Origin: CAYQVW01 sp964421245
Lineage (GTDB): Bacteria > Margulisbacteria > WOR-1 > XYC2-FULL-46-14
Assembly (NCBI GenBank): GCA_964421245.1
Contig: CAYQVW010000001.1
Coordinates: forward strand, 1 to 64,000
DNA length: 64,000 bases
Direction: 5' to 3'
In this document: positions 17,858-27,486 of the stretch, piece by piece
Numbering within the stretch: position 1 is the stretch's first letter
How the letters are laid out: the number at the start of each line of letters is the position of its first letter
The notes under the pieces: generated by a model
The model's database searches: none
What the model saw: only the letters and a program-made list of their open reading frames with translations
Told to the model about the DNA's origin: nothing
Program-made: the position numbers and the translations under genes

Positions 17858-18508
17858 ATGTTTAATAGGGTATGTAATCGTTTTGGAAATGCGAGAAGAA
17901 TTAATGTTGCTATGCAACAAAATGCCGGAGTTCGTTTGCGTCGTACTTTGGGTAGTGTCTGTTGTAATCCAAATAAAATATATGTAGTTACGCATGTAAT
18001 AAACGGAAAAATGAGAAATACTCTGTTAAGTTTGGAAGCAGCTACAATGGTTTCTGATAATGCCCAAATAAAATTTGAGGATGGGGTTTTAAGACCTAAT
18101 CAAACTCCTGCAACTTTTGGGGATGATACGTTAGCTGATTATTCTGTTGCAGAATTTCTTTCTTGTTTGTGTGAAACACTATTTAGTATCTGTGCAAATC
18201 GCGAAGATGATAGGGATGAGTTAAATAGTTTTGAGAGTAATGTAATTAGACATCCTGATAATAATATTGATTTTACTTTGACTTTTTCAGAAAAGGATGG
18301 GGATTCAGTAAGCCAATTTCGTGTTTACCAGGCAACCACTGTTTGTGGTGAGGTGAACGCTATAACGATAAAAAGAGAACCAGGGTCAGACAAATTATTG
18401 GTTGATTTTCACTTGTTTTCTGTTCGATCGGGAGCAATGGGTGAGGCCGATTTAAATGTTATTAATTGCGAAGTTTCAGGAAAGCATTTACAAAGTCTTT
18501 TAGCTTAG
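17858..18508 (+). CDS. Orphan protein
   Basis: Not recognised. The 216-residue protein has no signal peptide or membrane helix. Eight Cys residues are scattered, several in pairs or near-pairs (VCNR, VCCNPN, LSCLCETLFSIC), which could hint at metal binding but form no known motif. The start at 17858 is chosen because TTTTGGAGG lies 5 nt upstream; an earlier in-frame TTG at 17846 overlaps that site. It is a single-gene unit under a FliA-like promoter and its stop abuts the stop of the convergent lnt gene with no spacing. Confidence 0.7.
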   Translation: MFNRVCNRFGNARRINVAMQQNAGVRLRRTLGSVCCNPNKIYVVTHVINGKMRNTLLSLEAATMVSDNAQIKFEDGVLRPNQTPATFGDDTLADYSVAEFLSCLCETLFSICANREDDRDELNSFESNVIRHPDNNIDFTLTFSEKDGDSVSQFRVYQATTVCGEVNAITIKREPGSDKLLVDFHLFSVRSGAMGEADLNVINCEVSGKHLQSLLA

Positions 18509-19903
18509 TTAGTTTGTCGGTATCTGAAAAGTTAATATTTCAATATTATTAATCGTACTTCTTGCTAAGACTCTGCCAAGTGGATCAACCACCCCAGAAA
18601 TACCAGTATTAGCTGCTTGAATAAAGTATTTTCTGTTTTCAACCGCTCGCATAATACCCATATTAAAGTGTTTATCTAATGCCGTTGAATCTTTGAACCA
18701 GGCATCATTAGTTATTGTAAGTAATACCTCTGCTCCCTGTTTGGTTCTTTGTTTTGCTAGATGTGGCAAGGTCGATTCAAAACAGATTAGTGGACCAAAT
18801 TTTATACCATTAATATTGATTAGTTTGGGATTTGGATCTCCACTATAATCATAATCAAAAAAGTTTTTTATGCTTCCTAAAATCGGACGTAATAGCGGAC
18901 GAAATGGCAGGTATTCTCCAAAGGGAACTAGGTGCTGTTTATTGTATGGTCCAATTATTTCACCAGCTGGAGATATTGCAATAAGTGAATTATAAATATG
19001 CTTTTCATCCTGGTAATATGGTATCCCCAGAATAAGATGGGCATTTACCTGTTTTGCTAGGCTCTTTATATCTTTTAATAAGACCGGATTGTCTAATAAA
19101 TAGGTAGTAATTGCTGTTTCTGGCCAGATTATTATGTCGGGTTTTGCATTTGCTGCCTGTTTTGTTAGTTTGATAAGGCGATTAATCGAAAAGGTATTAC
19201 AGCTATAATCAAGTTTTCTTGTTTGGGATATATTGGGTTGGATTATAGAGATTTTTGGTGATATGGAACCGAGACTTTTAGTCTCAGGTTCCTTGGTTAA
19301 TTCTTGATATTCATAATAATATATCCCGCCAAATAAGATAATAATAACTAGTACGAACAACCCGGCTTTTCTCGGTTTATTTAAGTTTTCTAAAAATCCG
19401 AATATTAAGAGATTTATTAGTACTATTAAAAAAGAGATGCCATAAACAGATAATGTTGCTGCAATTTGTAGGATTGGTAATATTTGTGTCTGACTATAAC
19501 CTAGCCCTCCAGCAGCCACTCCAAAGGGAGTTAGCGTTCTAATCCATTCAACCAATATCCAGGCCAAAGGGATAAGAATAATTGATGCTTTATTGAATCT
19601 GGTATAGATTGTTTTGATCAGCATTGCTGCTGCTACAAAGTATAAGGACTGAAAGATGATTAAAGCAAGAATGCTAAGATATGCCCATATGCCAACGTAA
19701 TTAGATAGAGTAGTAATCCAAGCTAGATTAATTGAGAAGAAAGTCAATCCTAAGATAAAACCCATCCTTATGTCTTTTGATTTCTTAATTGCAAATAGAA
19801 ACGGGATCAATCCAATCCAAGCCAAGAGATGCAGATTTGTTTTTGGAAAGCTAAGAGCCAAAAGTATTCCAGATAATATTGTTAATGCTATGTTTTTTCT
19901 CAC
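18509..19903 (-). CDS. lnt: Apolipoprotein N-acyltransferase
   Basis: Inner-membrane enzyme that adds the third acyl chain to lipoproteins. The 464 residues show about seven N-terminal TM helices (to ~200) and a nitrilase-like periplasmic domain with the full catalytic triad: Glu in IIWPETAI near 262, Lys in GPYNKQHLVPFGEYLPF near 322 and Cys in PLICFESTLP near 372. Intact Lnt supports a diderm envelope with triacylated lipoproteins. It is the last gene of the nine-gene unit and overlaps the lipoprotein gene by 4 bp. Confidence 0.95.
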   Translation of the reverse strand: MRKNIALTILSGILLALSFPKTNLHLLAWIGLIPFLFAIKKSKDIRMGFILGLTFFSINLAWITTLSNYVGIWAYLSILALIIFQSLYFVAAAMLIKTIYTRFNKASIILIPLAWILVEWIRTLTPFGVAAGGLGYSQTQILPILQIAATLSVYGISFLIVLINLLIFGFLENLNKPRKAGLFVLVIIILFGGIYYYEYQELTKEPETKSLGSISPKISIIQPNISQTRKLDYSCNTFSINRLIKLTKQAANAKPDIIIWPETAITTYLLDNPVLLKDIKSLAKQVNAHLILGIPYYQDEKHIYNSLIAISPAGEIIGPYNKQHLVPFGEYLPFRPLLRPILGSIKNFFDYDYSGDPNPKLININGIKFGPLICFESTLPHLAKQRTKQGAEVLLTITNDAWFKDSTALDKHFNMGIMRAVENRKYFIQAANTGISGVVDPLGRVLARSTINNIEILTFQIPTN

Positions 19904-20550
19904 TGTATTGTTACCTTCACACTTAGAATATCTTCACTTGCATTAATTGTCGAGTCAGAACTATCGGCTACATTGACCTGTGCCCCAGTAAATTTTTGTA
20001 TTGATTGTGTTGGAGGGTAGAGTAGGTCTTTGGTTCTTTTAAATTGAGAGACGGGATAATCGACTGTAATAAAATCAAAATAGATATTATCTGGAATGGT
20101 TCCGGTAAAGATACGATCGAGTCTAAAACTAAAATTAAGAGTTGACGAAATACTTGTTAGATCAGATAAAGTGTCTTGAGTAGCGGTTGTGTTGTAAACA
20201 TAGGGTCCAGTGCTTATATAGTATCCGGTATTATTTAATTCAATATATCCGGTCCAAGTAGAGTAGTAATTTGTGTAATATGTTTCTGGGCTGCCGGTTT
20301 GAGGAGTATCCCCAATAGTTAAAAATTCATATTCAATATTATCTGGTGGTGGTAGCGGAACACTAAATGATTCATTGGTGCTTAAAACCAGATAATAGCG
20401 ATTATTGATTGTATCAACAGACCCTCTAAGCTTTACCTCAACCACCATCTCTGTGCCATAAGTTACCTTAGGAGTTACTGTTTTGGAACAGCCCACCGCT
20501 GTGAGCAGAAATCCCAACATCAAAATCCAAAATCCAAACTTCTTCATCAA
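19900..20550 (-). CDS. Predicted lipoprotein
   Basis: Family not recognised. The 216-residue protein has a lipoprotein signal: MMKKFGFWILMLGFLL followed by a TAVGC lipobox with Cys near 21. The mature part is Thr/Ser/Tyr/Asn-rich and strand-rich (YYLVLSTNESFSVPL, ETYYTNYYSTWTGYIEL), as in surface or periplasmic beta-sandwich proteins. It overlaps lptD and lnt by 4 bp each. By position it could play the part of LptE, the LptD plug lipoprotein, but there is no visible sequence support for that. Confidence 0.75.
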   Translation of the reverse strand: MMKKFGFWILMLGFLLTAVGCSKTVTPKVTYGTEMVVEVKLRGSVDTINNRYYLVLSTNESFSVPLPPPDNIEYEFLTIGDTPQTGSPETYYTNYYSTWTGYIELNNTGYYISTGPYVYNTTATQDTLSDLTSISSTLNFSFRLDRIFTGTIPDNIYFDFITVDYPVSQFKRTKDLLYPPTQSIQKFTGAQVNVADSSDSTINASEDILSVKVTIQ

Positions 20551-22838
20551 TATCTCCTAGGTGAGCCTTGTTTAAATTCGTCTTTCATAGTTTTATCAAA
20601 TCCTTCATGGAAGAATCCTCGTGCCGGGGCATATCCAAATGGTTCATCAGGCAAAGCCTTAATGGTAAATGTTAAACTATATTCTTTTCTATAGTCAGAA
20701 TACAGGTATTTAACATCCCAGCAGTGAAGGTCTTTTATTATCATAACATCTCGAAGCTTGAAAAAATCAGCAGCCTTGTCATAAACATGGCCAAATTTTA
20801 TATGCCAGTGATTAACCCAATCTTTTTCTGAACCGATTTCCCAATCAACGATGCTATTGGCTGTTTTTAATATTCCAGCATTAATATCTTGGTTTGCGTT
20901 TACCGAAAGAGTTAGTTTGTTAATCGGTTTTAGTGCGATTCCGGTTGTTAAATCCAAGTATTTTTTGTTATTAAGATCAAATCCAGAGCGGGCATTTAAG
21001 CTTACTTTGCTGCTTGGACTTAGCTTAAGCTTGGTTAGCAGGTTGTCGTATTTCTTGATTTTAAAATTATAACCACATGATGAAGTCCAATCAAATTTAT
21101 TTTTGTAATAAAAGCTCAAGGATTCTTTCAATCCACTGTAATCTGTATTGACTGTATCAAAGAAGAAGGGGGAATTTCCTTCAGAAATACCTCTGCTAAA
21201 ACTAATGCGATTTTTGATTTTTTTAAACATATGGGTGTTTAGACTAGCACTTTCTTTATATTGGTATCTTTCATCCCCTGGGTTGTAGGCATATTGATCA
21301 ATGCTGGCAGAAAGTCCCAGGGTTGTCCATAAGATCAAGGGGATATTTCTGTTGGCAGAAAGTCCTGCCTGATATCTTGCTGCCCTAAAGTCTCGGTTGC
21401 CTCCGATAGTTGGAACATATTTTACTTCGCGGTACCATCCATAGCCAAGTGTTGAGCGAAGCTTTAATAATTTTAAATCTAGTGGTTTGGTTCTAAGTGT
21501 TACTTCTGGTTGTCTTTCTAAATATTGTACATTCGAGTCGGCAGTGTAGTCTTCTTGATCAAGATCAAAATAGAAGTTTTCATAAAGAGTTAAATCATAA
21601 TACCTATTTGAGTGGGCTATTGTATAGTTGGCATCTAATCTCTGATCCCCAATATCTCCTTTGTTTAATACATTATTATTGTAGTTAAAGTCAGTATTTA
21701 TTCTTGTGTTTTTAAACAAAAAGGGCTGAGAGTGTGTTAAGCGCTGGTTGAATCTTATGTTGCTTGGAATATTCTTCTTTTGATTTAGAGTAGTACTGTA
21801 TTTGGTGTCATAACCCTTATAATAATGGTTTCCACTAAATAAATAGTATTCATTTTGGTTTTGAGTATCATCAATTTGTTTTAATCCGAAATTAGTTTTG
21901 TGTTTTCCCGAATGATTCCAGCGAAATTCATTTTCAACCTTGTTTACTCGACCACTAGGAATCAAGTATGTATTTTTTGTTTCGTGACGCAGACTATAGT
22001 TGATATTTTTAGAAACCTTTTCATTATGGTTCAACTTTAAGACCCAATCCTGTTGTTTGGTATCTTTTTCTTCCAGGTGATAGAGATAAATTTTTGATTT
22101 ATCTCCATATTCATACTCTCCACCATAGCCAATTCCTTTTTTGTCCATCCAGTCTAGGAAGATTAGGCTTCCAGCAACTGGGAGGGGGGAGTCCCAAACA
22201 GTTTTAACAAAGGTTCCCTCAACCTGGTTTGATCCGATGGTCCAATTTCTTTTTCTTTTTTTGTTGAGGTCGTAATAAATATAGGGAGCCCACATGACCG
22301 GTGATTTTAAAGCCCAGCCCTGATAAAAGGTTACCCCCCAGCCAATAATTTTGTCATTTGGATAGTATTGAATCTTTTTAGCTATTGCAAAATAGTGAGG
22401 GTCGGCATTGTCGCAGGTTGTCACATCGGCATCGTAGCCAACCATCTGGTCATGATAGTCCGTTATCTCTTTGGCCCCAAGATAAATATGCCCCTTTATT
22501 GCCGATGGAGATTGGACGCTTTTAAAATCAAAAAAGCTTGCAACTTCGTTACTTGAGTGAAAGACAAGTTTGCTACCCAGGGCATTATATTCATCTCCCT
22601 TTAAGGTTACATTGCCCTCAGCTGTTACAATATCAAGTTCAGTATGCATTTCCAGCTCATCGGCATAAATAATAAAATCTTTGAGGTGAATTTCGATTGA
22701 TCCAGACGCCGTTACCATATTTTTTTCTTCAGAAAACTTTAGCGTATCGGCTTTTATGTTAACTGGTATTTCTTCGGCCAGGCTTGGAGTTATAAGTATA
22801 AGTAAGGATATGATTAGTGCAAGTACAGATGAGATCAT
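20547..22838 (-). CDS. lptD: LptD-like outer-membrane LPS assembly protein
   Basis: Outer-membrane translocon that inserts LPS. The 763 residues begin with a signal peptide (SSVLALIISLLILITPSLAEE), then an OstA/LptA-like beta-jellyroll at about 25-110 (IKADTLKFSEEKNMVTASG, ADELEMHTELDIVTAEGNV). The rest is a long strand-rich region with many alternating aromatic strands, consistent with a large barrel, and a short C-terminal stretch with PLGYAP-like turns. Cys residues used for disulfides in E. coli LptD are almost absent. It overlaps the TPR gene and the lipoprotein gene by 4 bp each. Confidence 0.88.
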   Translation of the reverse strand: MISSVLALIISLLILITPSLAEEIPVNIKADTLKFSEEKNMVTASGSIEIHLKDFIIYADELEMHTELDIVTAEGNVTLKGDEYNALGSKLVFHSSNEVASFFDFKSVQSPSAIKGHIYLGAKEITDYHDQMVGYDADVTTCDNADPHYFAIAKKIQYYPNDKIIGWGVTFYQGWALKSPVMWAPYIYYDLNKKRKRNWTIGSNQVEGTFVKTVWDSPLPVAGSLIFLDWMDKKGIGYGGEYEYGDKSKIYLYHLEEKDTKQQDWVLKLNHNEKVSKNINYSLRHETKNTYLIPSGRVNKVENEFRWNHSGKHKTNFGLKQIDDTQNQNEYYLFSGNHYYKGYDTKYSTTLNQKKNIPSNIRFNQRLTHSQPFLFKNTRINTDFNYNNNVLNKGDIGDQRLDANYTIAHSNRYYDLTLYENFYFDLDQEDYTADSNVQYLERQPEVTLRTKPLDLKLLKLRSTLGYGWYREVKYVPTIGGNRDFRAARYQAGLSANRNIPLILWTTLGLSASIDQYAYNPGDERYQYKESASLNTHMFKKIKNRISFSRGISEGNSPFFFDTVNTDYSGLKESLSFYYKNKFDWTSSCGYNFKIKKYDNLLTKLKLSPSSKVSLNARSGFDLNNKKYLDLTTGIALKPINKLTLSVNANQDINAGILKTANSIVDWEIGSEKDWVNHWHIKFGHVYDKAADFFKLRDVMIIKDLHCWDVKYLYSDYRKEYSLTFTIKALPDEPFGYAPARGFFHEGFDKTMKDEFKQGSPRRY

Positions 22839-25192
22839 GCGGCCTTGGAGGTGAGTCTCTTTGTTGCCAGCGAATACAGTAGGTTTTGTTTTTCTACAGA
22901 TTGATATGATTCAATTGCTTCTTTTGGGTGATCCATTTTATAGTCTGTGTCTCCCAGATTCAGGGCTGCTGCTGCAAGTTCTGGATTAATTTCTTTTGAT
23001 TTTTGAAGATATTTTTTGGCATTGCTCAAGTCTTGTGATAAGAAATAGGCTGCTCCTAAATTATTTAATAAAATTGATGAGGCCGGGTCCAGTCGCAGTG
23101 CTTCCTTAAATTTTTCAATAGCCTCATTTAGACGATCTAGTTTTACATAGCTTATGCCAAGGTTATTAATTGATGCGACAAAGGCTGGATCTATCTTTGA
23201 GGCCAGATCAAATTCTTCCAAGGCGGCTTTAAACATTCCTTTAATGAAGTAATCAAATCCAGAGTTGTTATGGCTCTGTCCAAATGATGCGGTAATGTTT
23301 TGACGTCGACCACCACTTTTTTGTTCTCGTCCCCACAAAGCATAGGATTGATTCTCCTGTGGGTCAAAAATAACCATGGCCAGCGTTTTTGTTTGCATTG
23401 ATTTTAGGCTAGATGTTTTTAGATACTTTATTTTTTCAGGAAGGCCGGGAAAATCAATATCAGAAGATAAAATCTCTTCCAATACTTTTATGGCTTTTTT
23501 AATATTGCCCTGTGCTTCATAGCAGGACGCAAGTTTAAAGTGAAGCTCATGAAAGATTGGATGAAAATGATCCCGAACTTCTTCAAGTGCCTTTTTAAGT
23601 ACCGAATGGGCCAGATTGAATTTTCCTTCCTCAATATATAATTCTGCCATTAAATTGTAGGCCTCGGTGTTGTCACGAGAGGCCAATTGTAGTTCTTTTA
23701 TTGCGTCAAGTCGACGATCCATTTTTATGTAAACTTTTGCCAGATCAAGATGGTGTGAGAGTTTCCATTCGTCTTCACTCATCCTCTTTTTAATAGCTTC
23801 TTCCTCAAGTGCCAGCTCTTTTAGTTGGGCGTTTTTTAATATTTGATGAAGCGAAATGTCATAAGGGGATAATCTTAGTGCGTTTTGTAGAGAATCAATC
23901 GCTTTGCGAGTTAAGTTTTTATCTAAATATACTTTTCCAAGTAAGATATGGCCGGCGGCATTCTCTTTGTTTTGAGCAAGCAATGTTTCGGCTTCTGTAA
24001 TTGCTTTATCATTATTTCCTTTTACTGAGTAGGCCAATCCTATGATTTCATGAAGAGCTGGTTCTTTTTTGGTGTGGTCCCGGCATTTATGGATGACCCA
24101 GTCAGCAGAATCTTTATGTAGCTCAAGTAGTTTTTTCATCTCACTAATAGCTTCTTTGATATTCTTGTTTGACAAACAGGTCTCGGCCAAAAACTGGTGA
24201 GCTAGATATTGGTCTGGATATTTTTTTAGTATGTCTTTGCATCCGGATATTGCAAGTTCAGAAAAAACCGGATGAGATTTTATTAGTTTTTTGTAGCTCT
24301 CAATTGCTTCTGAAAAATCACCATTATCTGCTTGAACGGAGGCTAGGGTTACAAGTGTTTGTGGGTGATTTGGATAGTTCTTTAAGATTACTTTTGATTT
24401 TTCTACGATATATTCACTTTTGTTTGGATTGAGTACTAGTATTTCTCTTAGCTTTTCTGCGGCTAAATCGGGTTTCACTGATTTCATGTATATTTCTGCC
24501 AGTATTTCTCTGATTCTAATGTTTGATTCGTCTCTTATTAATAAATCTTCTAGTTTTCTGAGCACCTCGTTAGCTGATTCAAGATCAGATAAGAAAAGTT
24601 TAAAATAACTTTCTGCCGCATGGTTGAATTTGTTGGTTCTACTATAAAGTTCTCCCAGAGTTCGAAGTAGGTTAATATCTTGTGGGTTATATTTGAACAG
24701 GTCTTCATAAAAGCGGATTGCGTCAACGAGTCGACCTTTTTCCAGGTATACTCCGGCTAGCATCTGAGAAATACCAATATCCTTTATTCCAAATTCAAGG
24801 GCTTTTTCTAAAAGGATTAGGGCCGAGTCGATCTTATTTAGTGATATGTATAATTTGCCAAGGATGTTGTAGACCGAAACGTTCATGGGGTCTATTTCGA
24901 TCAACTCTTCAAGCTCAAGGACGGCGGGGGCAACATCCATCGAGTTTAGCAAAAAAGAGATTAGAGATAGACGGGCCGGAGTATTTTGGGGTTCTTGTTT
25001 TATAAAGCGTTCGTGGTCCAGTAAAATTTCAGCGGTAAGACGAGGATTAAAGTTAATTGCAAGGTTATACTCTTCCTTTGCTTTTTTAAAGCAATGATTG
25101 TTTAAATAGAGCCATCCAAGCTGTCGGAGCGTTTTCGAATCTTTTGGGTTTTGGGCCAGTTTGTTTTTTAATTCATCGAGTTGTTGTTTCAT
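22835..25192 (-). CDS. Large TPR protein in the Lpt operon
   Basis: A 785-residue tetratricopeptide protein built almost wholly of TPR units (for example NNLGISYVKLDRLNEAIEKF and LNNLGAAYFLSQDLSNAKKY). There is no signal peptide, so it is probably cytoplasmic. One non-TPR insertion around 595-640 (LAMVIFDPQENQSYALWG) breaks the array. Sitting between lptF/G and lptD with 4-bp overlaps on both sides, it may be a scaffold for LPS assembly in the manner of LapB, but that is inference from position. Confidence 0.85.
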   Translation of the reverse strand: MKQQLDELKNKLAQNPKDSKTLRQLGWLYLNNHCFKKAKEEYNLAINFNPRLTAEILLDHERFIKQEPQNTPARLSLISFLLNSMDVAPAVLELEELIEIDPMNVSVYNILGKLYISLNKIDSALILLEKALEFGIKDIGISQMLAGVYLEKGRLVDAIRFYEDLFKYNPQDINLLRTLGELYSRTNKFNHAAESYFKLFLSDLESANEVLRKLEDLLIRDESNIRIREILAEIYMKSVKPDLAAEKLREILVLNPNKSEYIVEKSKVILKNYPNHPQTLVTLASVQADNGDFSEAIESYKKLIKSHPVFSELAISGCKDILKKYPDQYLAHQFLAETCLSNKNIKEAISEMKKLLELHKDSADWVIHKCRDHTKKEPALHEIIGLAYSVKGNNDKAITEAETLLAQNKENAAGHILLGKVYLDKNLTRKAIDSLQNALRLSPYDISLHQILKNAQLKELALEEEAIKKRMSEDEWKLSHHLDLAKVYIKMDRRLDAIKELQLASRDNTEAYNLMAELYIEEGKFNLAHSVLKKALEEVRDHFHPIFHELHFKLASCYEAQGNIKKAIKVLEEILSSDIDFPGLPEKIKYLKTSSLKSMQTKTLAMVIFDPQENQSYALWGREQKSGGRRQNITASFGQSHNNSGFDYFIKGMFKAALEEFDLASKIDPAFVASINNLGISYVKLDRLNEAIEKFKEALRLDPASSILLNNLGAAYFLSQDLSNAKKYLQKSKEINPELAAAALNLGDTDYKMDHPKEAIESYQSVEKQNLLYSLATKRLTSKAA

Positions 25193-26265
25193 CTGTAATT
25201 ACCTTCTCTAAAAATTAAGACAATTCCAAACAAGGCAACAGAGAGTGGGGGGAGCCAGGCTGCAATAAATGGTGTTACAATTGCTCCTCTGCCAAGAGAT
25301 CTAAATACAGATGCAAAGACATAAAAAGTAAACATGATTACAATTGTTAAGACCATTCCCCAGGTACGCGATGATTTAATTCCAGGAAGACAAAGGGGTA
25401 TTCCAATTAAAGCAAAGATAAGCGGAGTTAGGGGGATGGCATATTTTAGATTTAAGTCCGTGCGCAATCCGTGGGTTCTTACTCCACCTTTTTCAAAAGA
25501 GTTGATTTGATTTTTTAGCTCTAGGCTACTCATCTCTTGAGTGGTCTTTGTTTTTCCAAAAGTTAAAGGATTTTCTAAAAGATTAACTTTCATATTATTA
25601 AATTGTGCCTCGTATTCCATGTGGCCATTTGAGTCGAATTTATGTATTATACCTTTATGTAGGTGCAATGTTAAGCCTTCCATGGTCCCAGTTTCTGCAA
25701 TAATGGTTCTTGGAATGGAAGTATTGCTTAACTCATATATCATAACTCCCTCGATCCTATTCTTTTTTGAATCTAGTTTTTTAACATAAAAATATCTATT
25801 GTGAGCGTCTTTAAAAAAGACATCTGATTTTATTTCCGGAATCGGCTTTCTGTGAAGGATCTCTCTTATGATTTGTTCTGAGCATTGGTTGGCGTATGGA
25901 ACTACTTTTTCATTGATTGCAAATGAAGCAACCGAGATCAAAATAGATAAAACAATAATTGGTGCGATAAGTCGATAAAAAGTGATTCCTGAAGTTCTTA
26001 TTGCGGTAAGCTCAGAATCTTTTGAAAGTCGACCAAGTGCCATTGCTACGCCAAATAGGGTGGCAACTGGAAAGGTCATAATCATAATGGACGGTAATTT
26101 ATAGAGTAGCAATTGAACAACAGAAAAGAAGGGAACTCCTCTGTTGATAATCATATCAACAAAGGTAAAAAGCAGGTCTACGATCATAACCAATACAAAA
26201 CCGACGATCCCTAAGAAAAAGGGCCCAAGCATCTCTTTGCCTATGTATCGGTCAAGTAGTTTCAC
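25189..26265 (-). CDS. LptF/LptG-family LPS export permease, second copy
   Basis: YjgP/YjgQ permease of 358 residues, the likely partner of the paralogue at 15396. It starts MKLLDRYIGKEMLGPFFLG, has the conserved RLSKDSELTAIRTSGITF block near 88, a periplasmic domain in the middle and three C-terminal TM helices (TPLIFALIGIPLCLPG near 285). The two permeases share the same layout but are clearly diverged, as expected for LptF and LptG. It overlaps rpsU and the TPR gene by 4 bp each. Confidence 0.9.
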   Translation of the reverse strand: MKLLDRYIGKEMLGPFFLGIVGFVLVMIVDLLFTFVDMIINRGVPFFSVVQLLLYKLPSIMIMTFPVATLFGVAMALGRLSKDSELTAIRTSGITFYRLIAPIIVLSILISVASFAINEKVVPYANQCSEQIIREILHRKPIPEIKSDVFFKDAHNRYFYVKKLDSKKNRIEGVMIYELSNTSIPRTIIAETGTMEGLTLHLHKGIIHKFDSNGHMEYEAQFNNMKVNLLENPLTFGKTKTTQEMSSLELKNQINSFEKGGVRTHGLRTDLNLKYAIPLTPLIFALIGIPLCLPGIKSSRTWGMVLTIVIMFTFYVFASVFRSLGRGAIVTPFIAAWLPPLSVALFGIVLIFREGNYR

Positions 26266-26453
26266 TCTTCACGTTGACGACGTTGGTGTTCGCGTCTTAC
26301 AGCGCGAGCTTTTTCTTTCCTTCTGCGTTGATTCGGTTTTTCGTAGAATTCGCGTTTTTTAATCTCGTCAATAATCCCGGCTTGTTTAACTTTACTCTTA
26401 AACTTACGCAAGGCTCTTTCAAGTTCATTTTTTCTTACTTCTACCCTTGCCAT
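26262..26453 (-). CDS. rpsU: 30S ribosomal protein S21
   Basis: bS21 of 63 residues: MARVEVRKNELERALRKFK, a KREFYEKPNQRRRKEK block and an Arg-rich tail that contacts 16S rRNA. AAGGAG lies 11 nt before the ATG. It is embedded in the envelope-biogenesis unit, 24 nt after the HIT gene and overlapping lptF/G by 4 bp. rpsU next to a HIT gene is common in other bacteria; the coupling to Lpt is less so. Confidence 0.95.
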   Translation of the reverse strand: MARVEVRKNELERALRKFKSKVKQAGIIDEIKKREFYEKPNQRRRKEKARAVRREHQRRQREE

Positions 26454-26477
26454 TTTTCCTCAACTCCTTCTTTATTA

Positions 26478-26834
26478 TTATCCCGGTGGCCAGTCCATCT
26501 TTCTGCCTGATAGAATATGAAAATGTAAATGCACCACGGCTTGTCCAGCCTCTGCCCCAAAGTTCATAACTACCCTAAAACCCGGCAGATTGTCGGTTAG
26601 TTTATTTATAGCAGAAAAAATGGCGTTTGACAATTCCAAATTAATATCGGCTAAGTGTTCAATATGTTTTTTGGGAATAACCAAAATATGGGTAGGGGCT
26701 TGTGGGTTGATATCGTTAAATGCTACGACATTATTATCTTCATAAGTAAGTTTACTTTCTATCTCCTTGTTTGCGATTTTACAGAAGATGCAGCTATTTT
26801 CCACTTTTTCTGCTTCCTTTTTTAGCCTTGCCAT
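26478..26834 (-). CDS. HIT-family nucleotide-binding protein
   Basis: Histidine-triad hydrolase of 118 residues, acting on nucleotide conjugates such as AMP-lysine or Ap4A. Visible blocks are CIFCKIANKEI near 15 (with a CxxC start typical of HinT-like proteins), AFNDINPQAPTHILVIPKKHI near 39 and the catalytic triad VVHLHFHILSG near 100. The only Met start at 26834 lies 41 bp inside ricT; a GTG at 26804 would remove ten basic/acidic residues and is also possible. Confidence 0.9.
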   Translation of the reverse strand: MARLKKEAEKVENSCIFCKIANKEIESKLTYEDNNVVAFNDINPQAPTHILVIPKKHIEHLADINLELSNAIFSAINKLTDNLPGFRVVMNFGAEAGQAVVHLHFHILSGRKMDWPPG

Positions 26835-27486
26835 GGCAAGGCTTTACTGCTTCATAGCCAAAACAACACATTAACCTGCCGCACATTCCAGAGGTGCGGG
26901 TTGGAGAGATTTGAAAACCTTGTTCCTTGACCATTTTAACTGTAATATGTTTTGGCTTTGTTAGCCAATTAGCACAACAGAGATTTCTTCCGCATGGTCC
27001 AAGTCCGCCAATCATTTTTGCTTCGTCTCTTGGAGGAAGATTTCTTAATGTAACCTCGGCATTAAGCGTTCCGGATAAATTTTTTCTAAAATCACGAATA
27101 TTTGGAAGTTTTTTATCTTTTATCACCTTGTAATAAAAATATACTTTTGAAGCATCAAAAAGATATTCTGTTGCAATTATTTTTATTGGTAATTCAAATT
27201 CTTGGGATTTAGTTTGAGCAGTTTGGTGTGCTTCTTGTTCCTTTGTTGGAAGATTTTTGACTTTTTTAGTGTCTTGTTCGGTTGCATAGCGTAAGACTCT
27301 TTTAAGCTGTACTTCTTTTGAGATTTTTCTGGGATAGCTCTTTTTAAATGCTACGATATGACCAAATTCTTCTCCCCGATTTGTTTTTACAACAACCGGA
27401 GCCCCGACCCTAATTGTGCTTTCTTTGTTGCTGGTAATAGGGCAGATCTCTTCGTTGCGTAATTTTATTGCTAATTTTTGTTCCAT
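26794..27486 (-). CDS. ricT: PSP1-domain protein RicT (YaaT)
   Basis: PSP1-domain protein of 230 residues. In Bacillus, YaaT forms the RicAFT complex that binds 4Fe-4S clusters and steers RNase Y and development. The PSP1 region includes VGAPVVVKTNRGEEFGHI near 28 and the Cys-rich blocks GGLGPCGRNLCCANW near 165 and SGMCGRLMCCFGYE near 203. RicA and RicF partners are not in the window. AGGAG precedes the ATG. It overlaps holB by 16 bp, as in many Firmicutes where holB and yaaT are neighbours. Confidence 0.92.
   Translation of the reverse strand: MEQKLAIKLRNEEICPITSNKESTIRVGAPVVVKTNRGEEFGHIVAFKKSYPRKISKEVQLKRVLRYATEQDTKKVKNLPTKEQEAHQTAQTKSQEFELPIKIIATEYLFDASKVYFYYKVIKDKKLPNIRDFRKNLSGTLNAEVTLRNLPPRDEAKMIGGLGPCGRNLCCANWLTKPKHITVKMVKEQGFQISPTRTSGMCGRLMCCFGYEAVKPCHGKAKKGSRKSGK

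Noticed and set aside
24718..25005. Open frame antisense to the TPR gene
   Set aside because: It lies wholly within a well-supported TPR gene on the other strand, and its sequence shows no family or ribosome site; a shadow frame.
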